A stretch of 64,000 bases of DNA from Lasioglossum baleicum (Eukaryota; Arthropoda; Insecta; Hymenoptera; Halictidae), in NCBI RefSeq assembly GCF_051020765.1, contig NW_027469113.1, positions 682,001-746,000 on the forward strand. The letters run 5' to 3'. The notes beneath the pieces are model-generated. The model saw nothing but the letters and a program-made list of their open reading frames with translations, was not told the origin of the DNA and did not search any database. This document shows positions 1-8,700 of the stretch, in pieces. Every line of letters starts with the position of its first letter. Position 1 is the first letter of the stretch. Both the position numbers and the translations under genes were made by a program.

Positions 1-1396
1 CCTCGTTAATCATACAGAACTCGGCTTGGAGGTCAGTTCGTCCGCTCCGCTGAGAAGTAGTGGTTGACGAGTAGACGTTTGGAAATAATAACTTTCCAAA
101 TCAGATAAACGCATTTAATATTAATAATAAATAATTGAGCTCTCGCTTACGTGTTCAACCTCGGTCACAAAGGGAGAAGCTTACAGCTCCGCCGAGGCAA
201 TACGTCAACGAGGTGACACTTAGTCAAAAGATTATCGAAGTTAAAGTGACAGTTTGTGAAAGGAAACATATCAGTGTCTAAAGTGAAGTGACTGTTTTAA
301 TAGTGCCCTCGTTGTCGCACGGTGACCCGGCTCGGAGGCCAGTTCGTCTGCTCTGCTGGGTAGTGCCGATTAACGAGTGGACATTTTCGAGTCAGGTAAA
401 TTACCTCTGGCCAGCGCCTACGGGGAACCCCTGGCCAATTTTTCTTTCACGTTTGGGACTTAGACAAAATCCGACAAAAGGATTTTCAGAGTATTAACTC
501 TTCCGAAACAGTTCCTTCCATACCCATCCCTTATGCGTCGTACACGTCGTGCAGGCCGAAAGTATCAACTGGCCAAGTTCAAACGGGCATTAAATCAAAC
601 AGCCATCTTAAACCGCGTCTTAAGTTCGACTGATTGGACTGAACTTCTCGGAACGACCGAGAATATCGAGTGCGACGCGTCAGATTACGTATCGGTATAC
701 GGTTGTCCGTGCCGTCCGATTCCGAACACAGAGGTCGACCACGCGGACCTCTCGCGTTCTTCACCTGTCACCAAACCGTCTGCTGGTCGCTACGAGATAG
801 CCGATCTCGTTGACATCTCTGACGACGACGACGACGTCAGGAATACCATAAACCTGTCCAGTGACAACAACAACCCGCCTGCCGTTCGTTACGAGGTCAT
901 TGATCTCGTCACCAGCTCTGATGACGATGACAGCAGGAGCACCATAATCTTGCCGCACGTTCGCTGTAGGATCATCAAGGACGAGTACCTACCGTCCAAC
1001 AGACGCATTGTCGTGCGTACCCCAGCGAGACAGCTGCCAAACCTTCCTCATCTCGATGAGATCTGTCTGGACGACCCGTTATACCAGACCCATGCTGACC
1101 GACGAGCTCAGCTCCTTCAACAGTACTACTAAGATACAACAACTAACCGGTGAGAATTCGTATCTTTTGTAACCCCTTTTGTTCCATGTCAACTCACCGC
1201 GTTCGTTGCGTCAGCGTAGAAGTATCGCCATCCGCGTTGACTGCTAGCGGGTGTCGGTCTCAAATGACTATCGGTGTCCTAGCGCATATGACTGCCCGTC
1301 TGGCTGTCTTGGCGTAAAAGACCGTTTCCTCTTCAATTCCACGTGCCGCCTCCTGGGGTCATCTTCTTTGCCTAGGACGTGGGGCGTGACGTAACA
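1..1396 (+). repeat. family A LTR, 5' part cut by window edge
   Basis: The sequence enters the LTR in its R region, just after the promoter, and runs to the LTR end GACGTAACA at 1396. An AATAAA signal is at 126-131 and the LTR-resident ORF1 is at 533-1132. The next bases (CACG...) are inverted family A leader, so this LTR belongs to an element or solo LTR that landed in the leader of an older element of opposite orientation. Confidence 0.9.
533..1132 (+). CDS. LTR-resident ORF1, tandem SUMO-interacting-motif protein
   Basis: This is a 199-codon ATG frame lying wholly inside the LTR, downstream of the poly(A) signal, so in a 5' LTR it would be the first cistron of the genomic RNA, ahead of gag. 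Seen: a basic N-terminus (MRRTRRAGRK), a WTELLGTTE block (35-43), a Cys-containing DYVSVYGCPC block (51-60), a hydrophobic IADLV (89-93) followed by DISDDDDD, VIDLV (122-126) followed by TSSDDDD, and a conserved tail ending LLQQYY. Hydrophobic cores of the VIDLV type followed by Ser/Asp runs are the known form of SUMO-interacting motifs. The basic start suggests nuclear entry or nucleic-acid binding. I recognise no catalytic domain and no named family. A role as transactivator or anti-silencing factor is inference only. Confidence 0.75.
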   Translation: MRRTRRAGRKYQLAKFKRALNQTAILNRVLSSTDWTELLGTTENIECDASDYVSVYGCPCRPIPNTEVDHADLSRSSPVTKPSAGRYEIADLVDISDDDDDVRNTINLSSDNNNPPAVRYEVIDLVTSSDDDDSRSTIILPHVRCRIIKDEYLPSNRRIVVRTPARQLPNLPHLDEICLDDPLYQTHADRRAQLLQQYY

Positions 1397-1541
1397 CACG
1401 ATATAGAGAACAAATGTCAGACGTACGAAAACAATTTGTTAATGGTTCAACTACCGGCGACCGTTTTCGTGTCCTACCGACTGCGCCAAATTTTGTTACG
1501 TCACGCCCCACGTCCTAGGCAAAGAAGATGATCCCAGGAGG
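1397..1541 (-). mobile_element. inverted scrap of family A leader and LTR end
   Basis: Positions 1397-1493 are the reverse complement of the 5' leader between LTR and gag, including the tRNA-Ser primer binding site (1472-1488). Positions 1494-1541 are the last 48 bp of an A LTR in the same inverted orientation. Both ends are cut by other insertions: the A LTR on the left and a family B LTR piece on the right (joined after CCAGGAGG). Confidence 0.85.
1472..1488 (-). other. primer binding site (tRNA-Ser), isolated
   Basis: The reverse complement reads TGGCGCAGTCGGTAGGA, complementary to the 3' end of an insect tRNA-Ser including the CCA. It lies five bases from the inverted LTR end, as in the complete elements. 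Confidence 0.85.
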
Positions 1542-1851
1542 TGTCACGTCCGTCACTGTGGTTTTGTTACAGGTACCAGGAGAGAGAAAAGAGAACAGTG
1601 ACAGACGGACGGTTGAGATATTATAATTAAAATGAGGAGTGGTCTTTCGTGCCGAGACAGCCGCGGGCTGTCATATGCACTAGGACAACCGATATTGCTA
1701 TGGATGCAGTCAAGAAAAGAACGTCCGACGCGGTTACAAGAAGTGTCCCGACAAGAATCGCGCGCGAGAGGATGCAACGAGAACGGTGAGTTTACAGGAT
1801 TCAGCAATTATACAAGTTATTATACGACTCACCGCAATGTTGTATTGACAC
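1542..1851 (-). repeat. family B LTR, 3'-terminal fragment
   Basis: These 310 bp match the start of the inverted B LTR at 38512 essentially base for base, beginning TGTCACGTCC. The match ends at GACAC, where the B LTR continues with CCTAATAAT but this copy meets the start of an A LTR. The frame here is only LTR end sequence, outside the B ORF1. It contains a strong splice-donor-like ACGGTGAGT in the antisense direction of the element. Confidence 0.85.
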
Positions 1852-1919
1852 TGTTACGTCGGACGACCTCCGACGTTGGTCGAATCGAGGACCGTACCTC
1901 GATTCTAGGTTAAGACTAA
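1852..1919 (+). repeat. first 68 bp of an interrupted A LTR
   Basis: It starts TGTTACGTC and runs to GACTAA, where element 1 begins. The same LTR resumes at 12034 with CTAAATACT. The last four bases (CTAA, 1916-1919) are repeated at 12034-12037 as the target duplication of element 1. Both start-of-LTR hairpins are included. Confidence 0.9.
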
Positions 1920-2746
1920 TGTTACGTCGGACGACCTCCGACGTTGGTCGAATCGAGGACCGTACCTCGATTCTAGGTTAAGACTAAATATTAAGTACAT
2001 AACAACCTCTTAAACCCATCGCTACCAAACTCTTGTTCTAATTCTAATACCTCTTAAACCCATCACTACTTCACCCACGACTTTCCCTAAACTTGTTCTA
2101 ATACCCATCACTACTTAAATCTCGACTCTCCCAATTGTTCTAAACCCAACCATCACTCCGAACTTACTTTCACTTGTTCAAACCCTCATCTACACTTACA
2201 ACTTGTTCAAATCCTCAACTCCGCTCGAGTAAACGCCACCTCGAGAACAAAGAGATCGCAACGTCAGCAGTCTTGCACGCGTCACCACTCTGTCGAGAGC
2301 GAGGACAAAGAGACTGCAACGTCAGCAGTCTTGCACCCGTCACCACTCCGACGAGCGAGGACAAAGGGACTGCAGCGTCAGCAATCCCCACTCCGAGCGA
2401 AGGAGGCTACGCAGAGCTGCCTCTTGCATCAGTCTGGTGCTAGCCAGCGAAGTGAGCGGACGTGTCGGTCTGCGCTCACTCCATTCTCACACAACGACAT
2501 CAGTCAGTCTGGCCCAAGCCAGCGAAGCGAGCAGACGTGTCGATCTGCGCTCTTCTAATTCGCGCTTCGACGTTCATCGACGTTTGTTCTACTATTCTAT
2601 TCCAAATCCATTCCAATTCAATTCCTAAATCAATTCCAATTCTAACTCTTACTAACTCATACTCCGTATACGATTATTACGTTTAATTCATTTATTATTA
2701 TACTACCAAGTTTATACTCAAGTGTACTCAACGTTCTTTATTTCAA

Positions 2747-2757
2747 TATATATATTA
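2747..2757 (+). promoter_or_regulatory. LTR TATA box
   Basis: An alternating TATATATATAT run lies upstream of AGTG-rich, initiator-like sequence and about 220 bp before the AATAAA. This is the expected U3/R arrangement. The equivalent run is at 10543 in the 3' LTR and 58554 in element 5. The start site is not determined. Confidence 0.55.
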
Positions 2758-2966
2758 TATTTTACCAGTGTTACGTGAAGTTAATTTCTACATCATTCTA
2801 CTAAATCCAGTGACAGTTTCTTTTCGAAATTCGAATCGTGCCCTCGTTAATCATACAGAACTCGGCATGGAGGTCAGTTCGTCCGCTCCGCTGAGAAGTA
2901 GTGGTTGACGAGTAGACGTTTGGAAATAATAACTTTCCCAATCAGATAAACGCATTTAATATTAAT

Positions 2967-2972
2967 AATAAA
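2967..2972 (+). terminator. LTR poly(A) signal
   Basis: AATAAA lies within an AT-rich stretch downstream of the TATA box. Equivalents are at 126, 10763 and 58774. ORF1 lies downstream of it, so ORF1 is in U5 and is expressed only from a transcript that reads past this signal. Confidence 0.55.
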
Positions 2973-2999
2973 TAATTGAGCTCTCGCTTACGTGTTCAA

Positions 3000-3038
3000 C
3001 CTCGGTCACAAAGGGAGAAGCTTACAGCTCCGCCGAGG
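3000..3038 (+). other. R/U5 stem-loop
   Basis: CCTCGG (3000-3005) pairs with CCGAGG (3033-3038). Inside it GGAG (3014-3017) pairs with CTCC (3028-3031). Family C keeps it and carries it twice (37071-37113 and 37166-37208), which suggests the structure matters. Confidence 0.5.
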
Positions 3039-3248
3039 CAATACGTCAACGAGGTGACACTTAGTCAAAAGATTATCGAAGTTAAAGTGACAGTTTGTGA
3101 AAGGAAACATATCAGTGTCTAAAGTGAAGTGACTGTTTTAATAGTGCCCTCGTTGTCGCACGGTGACCCGGCTCGGAGGCCAGTTCGTCTGCTCTGCTGG
3201 GTAGTGCCGATTAACGAGTGGACATTTTCGAGTCAGGTAAATTACCTC

Positions 3249-3278
3249 TGGCCAGCGCCTACGGGGAACCCCTGGCCA
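3249..3278 (+). other. leader hairpin upstream of ORF1
   Basis: TGGCCAG (3249-3255) pairs perfectly with CTGGCCA (3272-3278) around a GGGGAACCCC core. Family C has the same stem. It follows a CAG|GTAAAT splice-donor-like site at 3236/3237. Confidence 0.5.
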
Positions 3279-3373
3279 ATTTTTCTTTCACGTTTGGGAC
3301 TTAGACAAAATCCGACAAAAGGATTTTCAGAGTATTAACTCTTCCGAAACAGTTCCTTCCATACCCATCCCTT

Positions 3374-3973
3374 ATGCGTCGTACACGTCGTGCAGGCCGA
3401 AAGTATCAACTGGCCAAGTTCAAACGGGCATTAAATCAAACAGCCATCTTAAACCGCGTCTTAAGTTCGACTGATTGGACTGAACTTCTCGGAACGACCG
3501 AGAATATCGAGTGCGACGCGTCAGATTACGTATCGGTATACGGTTGTCCGTGCCGTCCGATTCCGAACACAGAGGTCGACCACGCGGACCTCTCGCGTTC
3601 TTCACCTGTCACCAAACCGTCTGCTGGTCGCTACGAGATAGCCGATCTCGTTGACATCTCTGACGACGACGACGACGTCAGGAATACCATAAACCTGTCC
3701 AGTGACAACAACAACCCGCCTGCCGTTCGTTACGAGGTCATTGATCTCGTCACCAGCTCTGATGACGATGACAGCAGGAGCACCATAATCTTGCCGCACG
3801 TTCGCTGTAGGATCATCAAGGACGAGTACCTACCGTCCAAAAGACGCATTGTCGTGCGTACCCCAGCGAGACAGCTGCCAAACCTTCCTCATCTCGATGA
3901 GATCTGTCTGGACGACCCGTTATACCAGACCCATGCTGACCGACGAGCTCAGCTCCTTCAACAGTACTACTAA
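3374..3973 (+). CDS. LTR-resident ORF1 (element 1 5' LTR)
   Basis: An intact 199-codon copy with both hydrophobic-acidic motifs (89-93 and 122-126). Residue 156 is Lys where the other copies have Asn. In the element 1 transcript this would be the 5'-most ATG cistron, with gag starting about 390 nt after its stop. Seventeen nt past the stop is CCG|GTGAGA (3990/3991), a splice-donor-like site also present in family C, so ORF1 lies between two donor-like sites (3236 and 3990). Whether splicing selects ORF1 or a downstream frame is not shown by sequence. Confidence 0.75.
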   Translation: MRRTRRAGRKYQLAKFKRALNQTAILNRVLSSTDWTELLGTTENIECDASDYVSVYGCPCRPIPNTEVDHADLSRSSPVTKPSAGRYEIADLVDISDDDDDVRNTINLSSDNNNPPAVRYEVIDLVTSSDDDDSRSTIILPHVRCRIIKDEYLPSKRRIVVRTPARQLPNLPHLDEICLDDPLYQTHADRRAQLLQQYY

Positions 3974-4242
3974 GATACAACAACTAACCGGTGAGAATTC
4001 GTATCTTTTGTAACCCCTTTTGTTCCATGTCAACTCACCGCGTTCGTTGCGTCAGCGTAGAAGTATCGCCATCCGCGTTGACTGCTAGCGGGTGTCGGTC
4101 TCAAATGACTATCGGTGTCCTAGCGCATATGACTGCCCGTCTGGCTGTCTTGGCGTAAAAGACCGTTTCCTCTTCAATTCCACGTGCCGCCTCCTGGGGT
4201 CATCTTCTTTGCCTAGGACGTGGGGCGTGACGTAACAAAATT

Positions 4243-4259
4243 TGGCGCAGTCGGTAGGA
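4243..4259 (+). other. primer binding site, tRNA-Ser
   Basis: TGGCGCAGTCGGTAGGA starts five bases (AAATT) after the LTR. It matches the complement of the 3' end of tRNA-Ser, the primer type known from 17.6 and 297. Confidence 0.9.
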
Positions 4260-4366
4260 CACGAAAACGGTCGCCGGTAGTTGAACCATTAACAAATTGT
4301 TTTCGTACGTCTGACATTTGTTCTCTATATCGTGTGTCGAGTAAGAATTCACACTAATATCGCAAA

Positions 4367-5788
4367 ATGTCTCGCCCAATCACACGATCCCAAACGGATC
4401 CCCGAGCGGATCCTAATCAAGACCTTCCTCCGCCAACCGAGGAAGAGCTACTTCTTTACGCGCAAGATCTCGCCCGTAAAGAGGAATATTTAAAAGAGCA
4501 AACCGAATTCATTGCTAAATTGCGTCTTAAATATGAAGAAGACGCACAGAATCAAAATAACATGCTCGATGAAATACGCAAAGAGCTCCACAATATTCAA
4601 GCCTTGAACCAAAACTTACGTCACCAAGCGCCTACACCAGGCCCCAGTAACGTCTCTAACACGCGAGAACCTTCATTATCAGAGCCACGCGAAACCCCGC
4701 AATATGAGCCAACAGGAAATTTCGCGTTGAAACAAGCCGCAGAACTCGTACCCAAATTCGACGGAACATCGATTCCCGTCCTAAAATTCATCCGCGCCTG
4801 CAAACGCGCGCGTGATTCTATCCCCGAATCCATAGAACGTGCCCTTACTAAACTAATCTGCAATAAACTTTCCGATCGTGCGTACGCTGCCATTGAAGGC
4901 GAAAACATACGTACGATCTCACAACTTTGCGATAAGCTACGAACAGTACTGGGACCCTACAAATTCGTGGACCAGTACCGTGGCGAATTGGCAAGCGTAG
5001 CCCAGGGCAACAATGAGCATATTCTTGACTTCATAAATCGAGTCAAAGATTTACGAACCGCCATCAGCGATTCTACCGAAGGACATTACGACTACAGAGA
5101 AATCGATCGTTTCACAGTCGAGTGCTTCCTTCGCGGTCTACTCCCACAACTTCGCAGCGAAGTTTTGCATTGCCGTTCTCAGAATTCGGCAGAGATCTTC
5201 GAAGCAGCCATCTCTGCATATAAGCAATATGAGCTGTATCAAAACCGTCGTCGCGAATCCAATCGTGACGATTCCCGCAAGGTAAGCTTCTCAGATAACA
5301 GAAGCTCCTATCGCCCACGCTCTTCTGACAATTTCAATTCTCGCGAACGCATCCCTGAACGTCGCGACAACAGACCGGATGAGCGTCGCGATAACGGGTC
5401 CGACCAACGTCGAGACTCGTGGAGAAACTCGAACCGCAACTCTTATCGTTCTCCAACTCCGCAGTGGCGATCCGAAACCCCTCGCGAACAAAACCCGCAG
5501 CGCGAAAACCGGGACCCGAATTCAAATCGCGACAGACGTTCGGGAGAGCCCCGCAAGTTTTGCAACTATTGCAAAACTCCCGGGCATGACATTCACGAAT
5601 GTCGAAAAAGAGCCTATAACAATAACCTGCGCTCGGGAAACGAGTCAGGCCTCCCGACAGGAACGAATCAACAGCGGGAGGCCGCCCCAACAAAGCGCAA
5701 CCAAACATTCACGCAGACCGCCGTTCGAACGAACGAGCTCCCCGAAGACCAGATCGACGATTCGTCTCTGCAGTTAACCTCGCAGTAG
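4367..5788 (+). CDS. gag: Gag (capsid/nucleocapsid polyprotein), element 1
   Basis: The 473-codon ATG frame starts 107 nt after the primer site. Seen: an acidic and basic alternating helix region with coiled-coil character (about 24-85), a Pro-rich hinge, a capsid-like block (about 118-290, from NFALKQAAELVPKFDGTS onward, with conserved hydrophobic spacing), a long Arg/Asn/Ser/Asp-rich stretch (about 290-395), and a CCHC zinc knuckle C-X2-C-X4-H-X4-C at residues 399-412. This is a nucleic-acid-binding Gag of Ty3/Gypsy type expected to form cytoplasmic particles and package the element RNA. The stop TAG at 5786 lies inside a 163-nt overlap with the -1 frame that encodes the protease. An AAG|GTAAGC donor-like site occurs at 5281/5282. 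Confidence 0.92.
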   Translation: MSRPITRSQTDPRADPNQDLPPPTEEELLLYAQDLARKEEYLKEQTEFIAKLRLKYEEDAQNQNNMLDEIRKELHNIQALNQNLRHQAPTPGPSNVSNTREPSLSEPRETPQYEPTGNFALKQAAELVPKFDGTSIPVLKFIRACKRARDSIPESIERALTKLICNKLSDRAYAAIEGENIRTISQLCDKLRTVLGPYKFVDQYRGELASVAQGNNEHILDFINRVKDLRTAISDSTEGHYDYREIDRFTVECFLRGLLPQLRSEVLHCRSQNSAEIFEAAISAYKQYELYQNRRRESNRDDSRKVSFSDNRSSYRPRSSDNFNSRERIPERRDNRPDERRDNGSDQRRDSWRNSNRNSYRSPTPQWRSETPREQNPQRENRDPNSNRDRRSGEPRKFCNYCKTPGHDIHECRKRAYNNNLRSGNESGLPTGTNQQREAAPTKRNQTFTQTAVRTNELPEDQIDDSSLQLTSQ

Positions 5789-8700
5789 ACTCGCCGATCC
5801 CGCGCGTACAAATCTCCGCCCCTCAGCTTCGCGAGAAAAGTGAATTCTTATTAGACACGGGCTCGGAAGTCAATTTGATACGCGCGTCCAGTTTAAAACC
5901 TGGGATAACCATTGATCCCACGAGCACGATCGAAGTTCATGGAATAACCGAGGGTTCCATCGTAACACTCGGCGAAGTCGTTATATTCATTCAGGGGACA
6001 ATCCCTGTCAAATTCCACGTGCTCGGGGACGATTTCCCAGTCAGTGTTAACGGAATTCTCGGCTCGCCCTTCTTTATAGGAGGAGCTGAGATTTCCTTTG
6101 CAAAGCAATTTGTTTTAATCGGAAACATTTCAATTCCGTTCTCTAATTCACGCGCACTGCCGACTGAGCCCCGCGATAGTTCAATGACGAGGGTTATTTC
6201 AATGCCTTCTCCGAAAACGGAGGTCTCTCTTGAAAAGCACGCCGCAAGGACAGAGGAAGAAACATTCCCTCTCTCAAAACGTCGGGTGCAACCGGGAGAG
6301 ATTCGTATCACATCGAATAATATCGTAGAGGAACCGGTCGATAAGCGCAAAAATCTAAATCAACAGTCCGAATCAAGGACTGCAGCAGACTCTAATGAGT
6401 TTGCCGTTAAGCCCCGAACAGCCGCCTGCATTGCAGTCAGCGTACAGGGCCCGAAACAGGGATATATCCGCCGCGTCAGCGTAGCGCCGGATGTATTTCT
6501 CGGTGACTGTGTAGTCACTAATCGCGGAGGCAAAGCGAGCCTCAGATGTTTCAACACATCTCCGCGTCCGATCTCATTCCGATTACCCGTGTTAGAGGTG
6601 GAAGAGATCGAGCGTTATTCAACTAATTCCGGGCACTATCCCGACGCATTCGGTAACCATCCCGACCTTTCTAATTCCGGTAACCATCCCGACGTATTCG
6701 GTAACCATCCCGACCTTTCTAATTCCGGTAACCATCCCGACGCATTCGGTAACCATCCCGACCTTTCTAATTCCGGTAACCATCCCGACGCATTCGGTAA
6801 CCATCCCGACCTTTCTAATTCCGGTAACCATCCCGACAATTTTAATCCAGAGTCCAAAGAAGACTCCCGCGAATTCAAACCTATGAAGGTTTATTCTACA
6901 AGCTCCGGTATCAAGTCCGATTGTTTCTATTCCGAGTCTAGGTTGAAAGGAAATGTCCCCGCCTTTGATTCTCTAAAGACGACAGAACGTCTACATAAAA
7001 TAAAGCATAAAACTCTACCTCGTATAGACCGAGCATACGAGTCGATCATAAAAGATCATCCTGCGATAATTTCTAAATCAGAGTCAAAGAGAGTCTATAT
7101 TTCATTTCAAAAACCTACCTCTGATTTTTCGCCGGAACATGATCTCTTCCAATCTCAACGGTCAAGTATCCGTGCACCGCAAAGCGAGTTTCATCCATCT
7201 AGGAATTATACGTCTGTAAAATACGCGTCAGCAAAAAGGAGAAACAAATTTCGTATTATACTATACCTCTGCGATAACCCGCGAACAATGATTGTAGCAT
7301 CTCCTGCGACTTGCGATAAGAAACCCTCCCAGGAGATTTCATTACAGACCTCCGCTGACGCGAAATTAGAATCCGCGTTAATCACGCGTCCGGTCAACAC
7401 CGACAAACGAGCGAAATCCGAAACCCAGCGTCGACAAAATCTCCTTCTACAGCCGGAAGATAAGCTTGTCGCATCACGACTCAGCCCCTCGGAAGATAGG
7501 ATCATTCCAGAGGAGCTCCAGTCTTCAGACAATTTAGCAACCACAAACATGTATCCGTTACAAGTTGCCATCCTATGCACCATTACCACGCAAGTTTATA
7601 CCCTCATTGGATATGATTGCGGTGGACCGACACTCAACGTCACTACGTACTCTACCATCGATAACCTGAATTGCGAACCCGAAGATGTCACACCGATCGA
7701 GAGTTTAGAGCGAATTCAACTTCTGCAGCTAGCCGAGTTTTCGCAAGCCCGAGTCCTCCAATGCCACATTGAAATAGACAGAACGATCTACTACTGTGGC
7801 ATGCATTCGCATAATTCCGTCGTCGCCAATGGTAGACAAGAGTATCTCCTAACCACCACCAGTGAAACATGCTCTAATCTACACACTACTGGAACTCTGT
7901 ATATTACGCCAGCGGCACAGATCACAGGAGTCCAGCCAAATTCCACAACCTCTCGTAGCCTCACAATGGCAGGAGAAATCAAGAATGACGGAAGCTGCTC
8001 AGGCACAACCTACAACGATCCTTTTGGAACCTGGACGGACGTCGTGGTGCAAGCCATAATACGCATCACGATACGGGACTACATTGCACCGATAAAGCTA
8101 TCCACAGCACAAATTCATTTACAATCCGGACAAACCTGTCCTCTTCAGAAAGGCAACTGCCTCGATTCACAGGACGGATACACATTCTGGGAACCCGCAC
8201 CAACAGATTCATGCAGATTCAACAACTACGATGTTCTATACGAAGGGCTAGCGACCAAGCTATCCCCACAGTTAAAATCCTCGCCAACCTTGTATACAGT
8301 TGCCTCTCAGGATACAACATTTGCACTAACCGAGACAGGACGATCTTCAGTCTGCGGATTTATCATAATCCGTACAGAACATCCAAAACTGTTCATACTA
8401 GAAACGGGGAAGTCAGGGAAATTCAAGGAGAAGTCACCCACCCTCGTCAACAATCTCGACATATTCACCTATGTCAACAGCAAATTCGTCTACGTAGAGA
8501 AACATCTCCGTACACAATTTTCTCAACTATATAAGGACGTCATTCGTCAAAAGTGCGAACTAGAACGACAAATTCTCCAGAACGCACTCACTCAGCTGCA
8601 CACAGCCCCTGAAGAAGTGGCAACCGCCATCATGAAAGACGCTGGATTTATTGCAGTCCCAGCAGGTGAAGTGGTCCATATTATCAAATGTATCCCAGTG

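Larger units (their letters stand above)
2838..3228 (+). repeat. duplicated structured leader unit (two 83-85-nt copies)
   Basis: Copy 1 (2838-2920) and copy 2 (3144-3228) are diverged direct repeats. Both begin GTGCCCTCGTT, share GGAGGYCAGTTCGTC and end near ACGAG. In each copy CTCGT(T) can pair with (A)ACGAG across the unit. They flank the poly(A) signal and the R hairpin. Their role is unknown; packaging or translation control is inference. Confidence 0.6.
1920..4237 (+). repeat. element 1 5' LTR (2318 bp)
   Basis: Termini are TGTTACGTC...GACGTAACA, a 9-bp inverted repeat. Positions 1924-1973 hold two perfect hairpins. Positions 1980-2560 are a U3 made of degenerate tandem units: about 43-bp units around CTTAAACCCATC, 29-bp units around CTTGTTCAAACCC, and 56-58-bp units around GCAACGTCAGCAG. 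A TATA run is at 2747, AATAAA at 2967, leader hairpins follow, then ORF1 at 3374-3973. No gene is visible in 1920-3373. Short frames in the U3 units are repeat artefacts. Confidence 0.93.

Noticed and set aside
288..497. 69-codon frame before ORF1, repeated in every A LTR
   Set aside because: It begins with GTG, not ATG, spans the leader hairpin and splice-like site, and is not kept in family C. It is leader sequence.
1553..1913. Frames of 84 and 93 codons at a family B/A LTR junction
   Set aside because: They run across an insertion junction or repeat an LTR end seen again at 38523. No coding signal.
2174..2686. Several overlapping 60-140-codon frames in U3
   Set aside because: They arise from the tandem U3 units in all frames, overlap each other and change with unit number. 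No domain or conserved start.
5334..5777. Frames of 124 and 132 codons overlapping the 3' part of gag
   Set aside because: Shadows of the Arg/Ser-rich gag region on both strands, and they follow gag codon structure.
6634..6837. CRISPR-like array
   Set aside because: The units are contiguous 48-bp coding repeats without spacers, in an arthropod-type retroelement.
6619..6878. Antisense repeat frames across the minisatellite
   Set aside because: A product of a 48-bp unit without stops in several frames. The sense frame is part of the long PR-env frame.
8211..8534. 107-codon frame inside env
   Set aside because: An alternative-frame shadow of env with no independent signal. Copies are too similar to show selection.
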